DNA from: CAIRTT01 sp046075665
GTDB taxonomy: Bacteria; Armatimonadota; Armatimonadia; Armatimonadales; Armatimonadaceae
Reading direction: 5' to 3'
DNA length: 11,128 bases
Assembly (NCBI GenBank): GCA_046075665.1
Contig: JBJTQN010000090.1
Location: 1 to 11,128, forward strand
Shown in pieces: positions 6,901 through 11,128 of the stretch. The notes under the pieces were generated by a model that searched no databases, had not been told where the DNA came from, and worked only from the letters and a program-made list of their open reading frames with translations. Made by a program: the position numbers and the translations under genes. Position 1 is the first letter of the stretch; every line of letters starts with the position of its first letter.

Positions 6901-9900
6901 AGCAAAACCTGCCTGTTCGCCACTGAGGATTGTGCCACCGTAGCCAAGAACTCCATTCTGAATGCCGAAGCCACCTGGAAGTGCACCTAGATCAACGGGA
7001 GTTTCGGCTGCACGCAGCCCCATGTCGACCGGAACGCCCATCCAAACTTCAACGATACGGTATGGCTCTTCACCATTCTGAGCATCCCAGATACCGTTGC
7101 CATTTGCATCAACGTACATCCGGACCCGACTGGTGTATCCAAATGGTGTGATTGCCTTCTCGCCGTTAAAGCTGCCGCCGGTCCACTTACGCAATTCACG
7201 ATTCGCAAGTCCACGTGGGAGCTGAACGCGGCCATCAGCTGTCGTTACGGTTGCCCCATCAAGACTACTTGGCAGCTCATAGGTTGATGTCAGCGAGTGC
7301 ATTGCTACCAGGTTTGCTGGTTGGTACTTCGGCACCTTGACATTGATGGCAGCCGATGAACCTGCCAATCCACCAAGTGGATTGACTACATAGCCTGGGT
7401 TCGTATTCGTTAGAAGATCTTGTCCACCGGCGATCACGGAAGCCCCGCCGGTAACAGCATCAGTACCGTTGATGACAATCGATACCGCTTGTCGCCCCTG
7501 GTTGGATGCGGACGCAGCACTGATATCTGTGTAGTCAGGGCTAAGGTTCCCCAATGCCATCACGGACCCGGTTGTAGCCGTTAGCGCCTTTCGCTTCCAC
7601 GGCTGTGCTTCTGTCACAACGGTCTCCCATGGTAACGGGTTGATACGACCATCAGGTCCCATACCAATCGGCGTGCGTCGGACATTGTCTGTTCCAGCAT
7701 CCGCGTTCGGAAGGTTCCCCGGCCACCATCTCCAGATAAGGTCATCAAGAACCTCAGCACGAACATTGGTGAGCGACCCCATCAACGAGCGGTTGACAAT
7801 TCGAAGGTTCCGTTGATTTGCAGAGACATCCGATGAACCGGTGCGGCCATGGTTGATATACCCGGCGCTCGCTGCAACTGGAACATAGTAGGAGAGGTCA
7901 TCCGCACCGGATGCATCCCGCAGACGAAGCCCAAAGCGTGTGTTTCGACGTCTACCTCCAAGACCATCAGGGAGGAACTGGTCAGCATCGATTCGCTCGA
8001 TAACGTTGCCGTTACCCAGAGCCTGGCTATATTCAGAGCCTGCCTTATCAGGGTCAACTAATGTTGCACCTGCAGATGGATACAAGGCCTTGGCATTGTC
8101 TCCTGTTCGGAATGGTCCAATACCACCGGCAGGAGGATCCCCTGCTGCCTTACCAACCGAAACCGGTGCAACTCCATTTGCGGTACTCACGGTATCCATA
8201 AGGAACCCTTGAACACCGAGCGGGTTAGCTGCCCAGAACAGCGGATTGGTTCGGTTTATGATTTGTGTTTCGAATGCGCCGCCAACAATCTGTACGATTA
8301 CCTGAGGGCCTGTTCTTGGGTCAGAGCCAGGAACCGTAAGCGGAGGACCAACCGTCACTTGGACATCGATTGGCGTACCTGGAGCAATCGGAAGACCACT
8401 TGTTCCATCAATTCGAAAATCGGCAAATGCCATACCAAGGGCAGCCGGTGAGTGACCAGCAGGGGTGTCGATTGGCGGAACGGTGTACTCGCGATCGTAT
8501 GGATAGACAGCGACGGACGGTCCTGCCATTGCCATATTCAACGTGCGTGTAATTGAGTTCCCACCACGCGGCGTTAGCCTGACGGTGACCTGGAAGCTGG
8601 CCGGAATGTTAGGGACCGATTGAGGTGGAGTAGAAGAGTCAAAGGACTTTCGAACGGTTACATCCCAAATGATGATTGGGATGGACTCGCCCCATTCAAA
8701 GAATGGCCGCTTACCCTTTGCCGTTCGCGAAACGATATTGCTCGTGCTCGGAGCCGTCGTTGCTTCACCATCACGTCGAGGTCGCAGAGGCGACCCACTC
8801 TGTGCTGCGGCGAACAAAGTTTGGAAGTCTGCGGCATCGAAGATGTCAACCTTGACCTGCCCCTCACCAGGATCATTGCGACGAACAATGGTTCCGCCGA
8901 CAAATCCGGATGCGATTCCACCTAGACGCTTTGCATAAACAGGTGTGTATGCGTAAAGAAGACCGTCATCGCCGGCGACATACACCCACGTTGCATTCTG
9001 ACCACTTGGATTTACGTTGGCACTTGGTGCCGCGAGGACCCCTGGTGCAAGGGATGCGTTTGCAGCCGCACGCTCGCTGTCAGCTTCAGGACCCTGTGGA
9101 TTGAACGACGCCGCTCCTGTCACTTCTCCCATAGCAGAGTAGCCTGGCAGTTTGACAAGCCCACCTTCGTTCGCATTGGTGCCTGCAGACGTACGGAATC
9201 TCTTGTCGTAGAACAGACCACGTTGATCCAACGGGAAGCCGGTTGCTCCAGTATGTGTATCCTTCGGGAAAAAGACCGCCGATACGAGCTGCCGATACAG
9301 TCCACGTGGCTTCAAATGTGGTCGAGGTCCATCACCGTAACCTGGCGTTTGGGCAACTACCGTTGGTTCCAGTGGTGGATAAAATCGGAAGTAAGCAGTT
9401 CCATCCGTTCTTAACTTCTGCTGAATTCCTCGGGACTTTGCGTAGTCAGAATCGCGGCCTGGGAAGTACGCGTTCGTCACTGCTGTGATACCCGCTCCTT
9501 GACCACCCGGTCCCATTCTGGTCACCAAATAGACATGGAGATCATTGAAACGGTCTGGGTCTTCTGTCGTAGCCCAGCCAAGCGCGGCCGTCGTCTCGCC
9601 AGGATTGGTTACAACGGATGGCAGTGATGGATCTTCACCCTCTAGGTTTGTGCTCAGCTCGTGGAGGTAGCCATCACGACTCGTAACGAACAAGCTTGGA
9701 TATTGATACGCCGTATTCGCTGGTGTACCCGACGCCAGTGATGGTGCCGCAGTCGTCGAAGGAAGGGTTCCACGGGTTGTGCTCAGAGGATCATCAACAT
9801 CCTGATTTGCATACATACCTGTAAAGTCAAAGACTGGGAACACTCTATCGGCGAACAGAACAGATGTGATGTCATAGCCAAATGGAGCGTAAGCGCCGGT

Positions 9901-11128
9901 AGCCGTCGACCGCATCACATAGACACTTGACGGAGCATCATCGGTAGGAATCAGGGGAACGCTTGGTCGCAGTGGAGATGTCGAAAGAGAAACATCAACC
10001 GGTGTCGTCGTACCCGCGCCTTTGCCGGTCAATGTTGCAGCGGCTGCTCGCGCTTCAGCATTGCTTCGGTTGATGAGTGGACCGCCGGTTACCACAAGGT
10101 CGCCATCGATTGCTGACCTGTCACCAAGAAGGGGAACTGTCCTCGCAAGAATACGTTTGAAGCCCAATCGCTTTGTCAAGCGATCCCCCACATTCAACAG
10201 TGGGTTTGCCGGGTTAAGCGGGTCGTTTGGATTCAGTCGATCCGTTGTGCCCTCTTCTCCAGGTATCGCTGCACCTGCTGGTAGCGATGTAAGCTGATCA
10301 GCAGCCGTGCCTCTCCAACGCAGGAAGAGTCCGGTTGATGGATCCATATCAATCGCATAGATGCGTCCGATTCCGCCAACAAAGACCGTCGGGAGTGTAC
10401 GGTATGCAGGGCTACCCGTTACACCTGTGGTAACTGGCGCGTTACGTTTAGCGATGCTTGGGACGCCCGCAGTATACGTATCGTACTGATGGCGGTATGT
10501 CCAAGCCGGCGTAGCCTTACCAAAGGCACCCAGTTTTGACACATATTGATCAATAGGCTGTGCATAAATGGTTGCACCAGCTGCCGGGACAGCCTTTGCC
10601 GGAGGCACTACTGCAGCGGTTGCCTTCGTAGGCATCGGGTTTGTCAGGAAATCCCGACGGTCACCTTCCTGATCCAGCAGTAGAAGACGACCCTGACGTG
10701 GGCTGTCTGGCGCGTCCGCATTCAGGTCATTTGTAGATACGACAACGTAATGCCGCACGCCGGAAAGAGTTGCTGTATCTGGATCCAGAAATGGGAAGTC
10801 AAGCAATACAGGAGCCGAGTAGATGGGTCCAGCCACCGTGCTTGGTTCTGCCAGCTTGAATCCAGGATAGACAGTGGATGCATCAATGGCATCCGTAAGT
10901 TTATTATCCGTACCGGATATATCACGGTACCGGTTCGGATAGGTCCACCGTGGACGAATAGTACCTTCCGTAAAGTCCGGACGTGCACCAGACAGAGCCG
11001 CGACGGCATTTCTAAATCGAATGTTGTCGTTCAGAGCGGCCGCGGATCCTGCCGTTGGTGGCAATGACGGAGCCGTTCCAGATGTCAACGAATCACCAGC
11101 TGTCCCATCCCAAACCATATTGAGGTCG
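3934..11128 (-). CDS. Giant repetitive beta-propeller protein, presumably exported (5' end outside window)
   Basis: At least 2,397 residues; stop TAG at 3934-3936. The frame is still open at the right edge (Asp-Leu-Asn precede the first Met in view at 11118, counted here as residue 1). That Met has no signal peptide after it, so the true start and any export signal lie beyond the window. Residues about 100-740 contain PQQ-like propeller strands: HYVVVSTND with GRLLLLDQEGD, VFVGGIGRIYAIDMD, LFVTSRDGYLHEL, and VYVAGDDGLLYAYTP (about 711). Residues about 805-960 are Ig-like strands (IIIWDVTV, FQVTVRLTPRGG). A Ca2+-loop-like motif DANGNGIWDAQNGE (1337-1350) and an Ig/CARDB-like VTIQNTGNVNLWNL (about 1419) follow. 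The last 550 or so residues hold further blade-like repeats. I find no cysteine in the whole stretch. It is rich in Ala, Gly, Pro, Thr and Asn, which is typical of extracellular structural proteins. No catalytic motif, anchor or sorting signal is visible at the C-terminus. A surface or secreted scaffold/adhesin role is inference. Confidence 0.88.
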   Translation of the reverse strand, partial: DLNMVWDGTAGDSLTSGTAPSLPPTAGSAAALNDNIRFRNAVAALSGARPDFTEGTIRPRWTYPNRYRDISGTDNKLTDAIDASTVYPGFKLAEPSTVAGPIYSAPVLLDFPFLDPDTATLSGVRHYVVVSTNDLNADAPDSPRQGRLLLLDQEGDRRDFLTNPMPTKATAAVVPPAKAVPAAGATIYAQPIDQYVSKLGAFGKATPAWTYRHQYDTYTAGVPSIAKRNAPVTTGVTGSPAYRTLPTVFVGGIGRIYAIDMDPSTGLFLRWRGTAADQLTSLPAGAAIPGEEGTTDRLNPNDPLNPANPLLNVGDRLTKRLGFKRILARTVPLLGDRSAIDGDLVVTGGPLINRSNAEARAAAATLTGKGAGTTTPVDVSLSTSPLRPSVPLIPTDDAPSSVYVMRSTATGAYAPFGYDITSVLFADRVFPVFDFTGMYANQDVDDPLSTTRGTLPSTTAAPSLASGTPANTAYQYPSLFVTSRDGYLHELSTNLEGEDPSLPSVVTNPGETTAALGWATTEDPDRFNDLHVYLVTRMGPGGQGAGITAVTNAYFPGRDSDYAKSRGIQQKLRTDGTAYFRFYPPLEPTVVAQTPGYGDGPRPHLKPRGLYRQLVSAVFFPKDTHTGATGFPLDQRGLFYDKRFRTSAGTNANEGGLVKLPGYSAMGEVTGAASFNPQGPEADSERAAANASLAPGVLAAPSANVNPSGQNATWVYVAGDDGLLYAYTPVYAKRLGGIASGFVGGTIVRRNDPGEGQVKVDIFDAADFQTLFAAAQSGSPLRPRRDGEATTAPSTSNIVSRTAKGKRPFFEWGESIPIIIWDVTVRKSFDSSTPPQSVPNIPASFQVTVRLTPRGGNSITRTLNMAMAGPSVAVYPYDREYTVPPIDTPAGHSPAALGMAFADFRIDGTSGLPIAPGTPIDVQVTVGPPLTVPGSDPRTGPQVIVQIVGGAFETQIINRTNPLFWAANPLGVQGFLMDTVSTANGVAPVSVGKAAGDPPAGGIGPFRTGDNAKALYPSAGATLVDPDKAGSEYSQALGNGNVIERIDADQFLPDGLGGRRRNTRFGLRLRDASGADDLSYYVPVAASAGYINHGRTGSSDVSANQRNLRIVNRSLMGSLTNVRAEVLDDLIWRWWPGNLPNADAGTDNVRRTPIGMGPDGRINPLPWETVVTEAQPWKRKALTATTGSVMALGNLSPDYTDISAASASNQGRQAVSIVINGTDAVTGGASVIAGGQDLLTNTNPGYVVNPLGGLAGSSAAINVKVPKYQPANLVAMHSLTSTYELPSSLDGATVTTADGRVQLPRGLANRELRKWTGGSFNGEKAITPFGYTSRVRMYVDANGNGIWDAQNGEEPYRIVEVWMGVPVDMGLRAAETPVDLGALPGGFGIQNGVLGYGGTILSGEQAGFAPPPLRAPYAPFFRPVTIQNTGNVNLWNLRASQRIETPGTATPGAGTNSYLFGMRSELVDPRFGILAFGADPNGNLPVANLMPQVVTSLDKTFDAAWFQWMQTNPDPVFRATMDYDLGGQTVFQRYYQPLAGRHTLHKAQPNAANPSVLGIPDLPGAQNLLPYGYVAPEAAKPMVGIAVPHGTPTGVYSSRYANRNGAPPQLGIFEDHDTDPTRGYAAVPVLQADGSISIAGPTYRGVNGVDNNLNFVYPGAQPIFPVAGETVLRGRTGITNAAGAVVGVEYQPHTNPAMELKVTVTESSITGQVPDFDLSAQVANGQLPGIDVFPILDAARRPASAISPATYRSANGRINVYFSRNADANGLALTNVGDPVKLFHSHMNWNPTLGTFVAADFGTPVADLSLNTGRWFTAPAIINGTADIRESNTAPFVLHTAPTQTNALLVWANSRSAAGGDILDTVMFSRLDANGVPATVSPWFVNGDPAVRRFSPKVAFESGTATSMLVFHGGVPGKWRLMYSGRSADGAGVPTDTAPDGSGRQLGEQVLTLPDSIVSASEPFATFRRMVRHNNGASPVLDVVFTGTVRTDANPDLYMARYLMVGNGRRSLLTPADLPQITNELLVQEGRELLWKARHIAWTSNLDDQASLPVVRVAKSDGTTITTNAARWQYDSATKVLYQAIAQPTGVLYIYVDATAGVLRFRGVGTPTSRDQVFASYQPRLYRLTADDAADTGVTVVNDNRTLAAGTGTYNGIVRRPNTTTMGAGRSWLVWQKGAEPGRPATLYMSTRRVGIDLRSLSLPVAQRLDREETVGLEAPTAPGASQIPSIAAVAVAGVGTVPFDVDVLRGRIFVDAIYEGQLITVTYAATNGNAIANRVAVAVLSQIEELGGTESSTGTVPSGPQSIGQMVPMQRAVNEGQVSAFLDLFNATAGVNRINGPAAGGDPTLESGRLWMFWTSSRGRLAKPGADGLVLPSGFDILYQTLAPNFEFPSYR
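3958..5596 (-). repeat. C-terminal blade-like protein repeats in the giant gene
   Basis: Five degenerate units share a hydrophobic strand ending in Trp/Phe, a polar turn, then a second strand with Leu-Tyr or equivalent: ALLVWANSRS with TVMFSRLD (5512-5591), MLVFHGGVPGKWRLMYSGR (5341-5412), DVVFTGTVR with DLYMARYL (5112-5188), RSWLVWQKG with TLYMSTRR (4543-4622), and RLWMFWTSSRG with FDILYQTLAP (3958-4075). The pattern resembles sialidase/TolB-type propeller blades. The DNA is not detectably repetitive, so the duplication is old. Confidence 0.55.
8933..10811 (-). repeat. N-terminal PQQ-like propeller blades in the giant gene
   Basis: Blade-like strands of the form hydrophobic-x-hydrophobic-Gly/Ser-x-x-Gly-x-hydrophobic-Tyr/Leu-Ala/Glu-hydrophobic recur irregularly: around 10657-10755 (VVVSTND, GRLLLLDQEG), 10337-10388 (FVGGIGRIYAID), 9655-9695 (FVTSRDGYLHEL) and 8933-8987 (YVAGDDGLLYAYT). 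The long stretches between them (up to about 240 residues) suggest large insertions or additional, more divergent blades. Confidence 0.5.

Noticed and set aside
11116..11118. Met at 11118 as the true start of the giant gene
   Set aside because: The frame continues upstream to the window edge with protein-like residues (Asp-Leu-Asn), no ribosome binding sequence is seen in the ten bases available, and no signal peptide follows it.

Overview
This window carries five protein-coding genes and no RNA gene, insertion sequence or CRISPR array that I can see. Base composition is close to even (a little GC-rich by eye). The gene content suggests a free-living Gram-negative-type or otherwise secretion-rich bacterium. 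Very large cysteine-free beta-propeller proteins, a Gly-rich PKD protein and a conserved 'NHDHHTYRSSR' protein of unknown function together remind me of lineages such as Armatimonadota or Planctomycetota. That is an impression from memory of protein style and not a phylogenetic result.

Layout. (1) Positions 28-1026, minus strand: a secreted protein with a signal peptide, a beta-sandwich-like region interrupted by a Gly/Pro-rich insert, and a C-terminal PKD domain. (2) Positions 1027-1221: a divergent intergenic region with a good -10 box on the minus strand, a candidate promoter on the plus strand and the alternative starts of the next gene. (3) Positions 1222-2568, plus strand: a conserved protein of unknown function, about 448 residues, with a His cluster and a His-His-Leu-Glu motif that could hold a metal. 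(4) Positions 2558-3768, minus strand: a two-gene operon in which an SRAP (YedK/HMCES) abasic-site-shielding protein is joined by a TGATG stop/start overlap to a zinc-ribbon Nudix hydrolase. The Nudix 3' end overlaps the 3' end of gene (3) by 11 bases. (5) Positions 3934-11128, minus strand: one enormous reading frame, at least 2,397 residues and still open at the right edge, followed by a clear intrinsic terminator at 3882-3910. It encodes a repetitive, cysteine-free, presumably exported beta-propeller protein.

How the genes relate. The SRAP and Nudix genes plausibly share a genome/nucleotide maintenance theme. The two secreted proteins at the ends are cell-envelope or extracellular products, and nothing in the sequence ties them to the DNA repair pair. 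The best candidates for something undescribed are the conserved protein at 1222-2568 and the domain architecture of the giant protein. I see no convincing defence system, mobile element or biosynthetic cluster.
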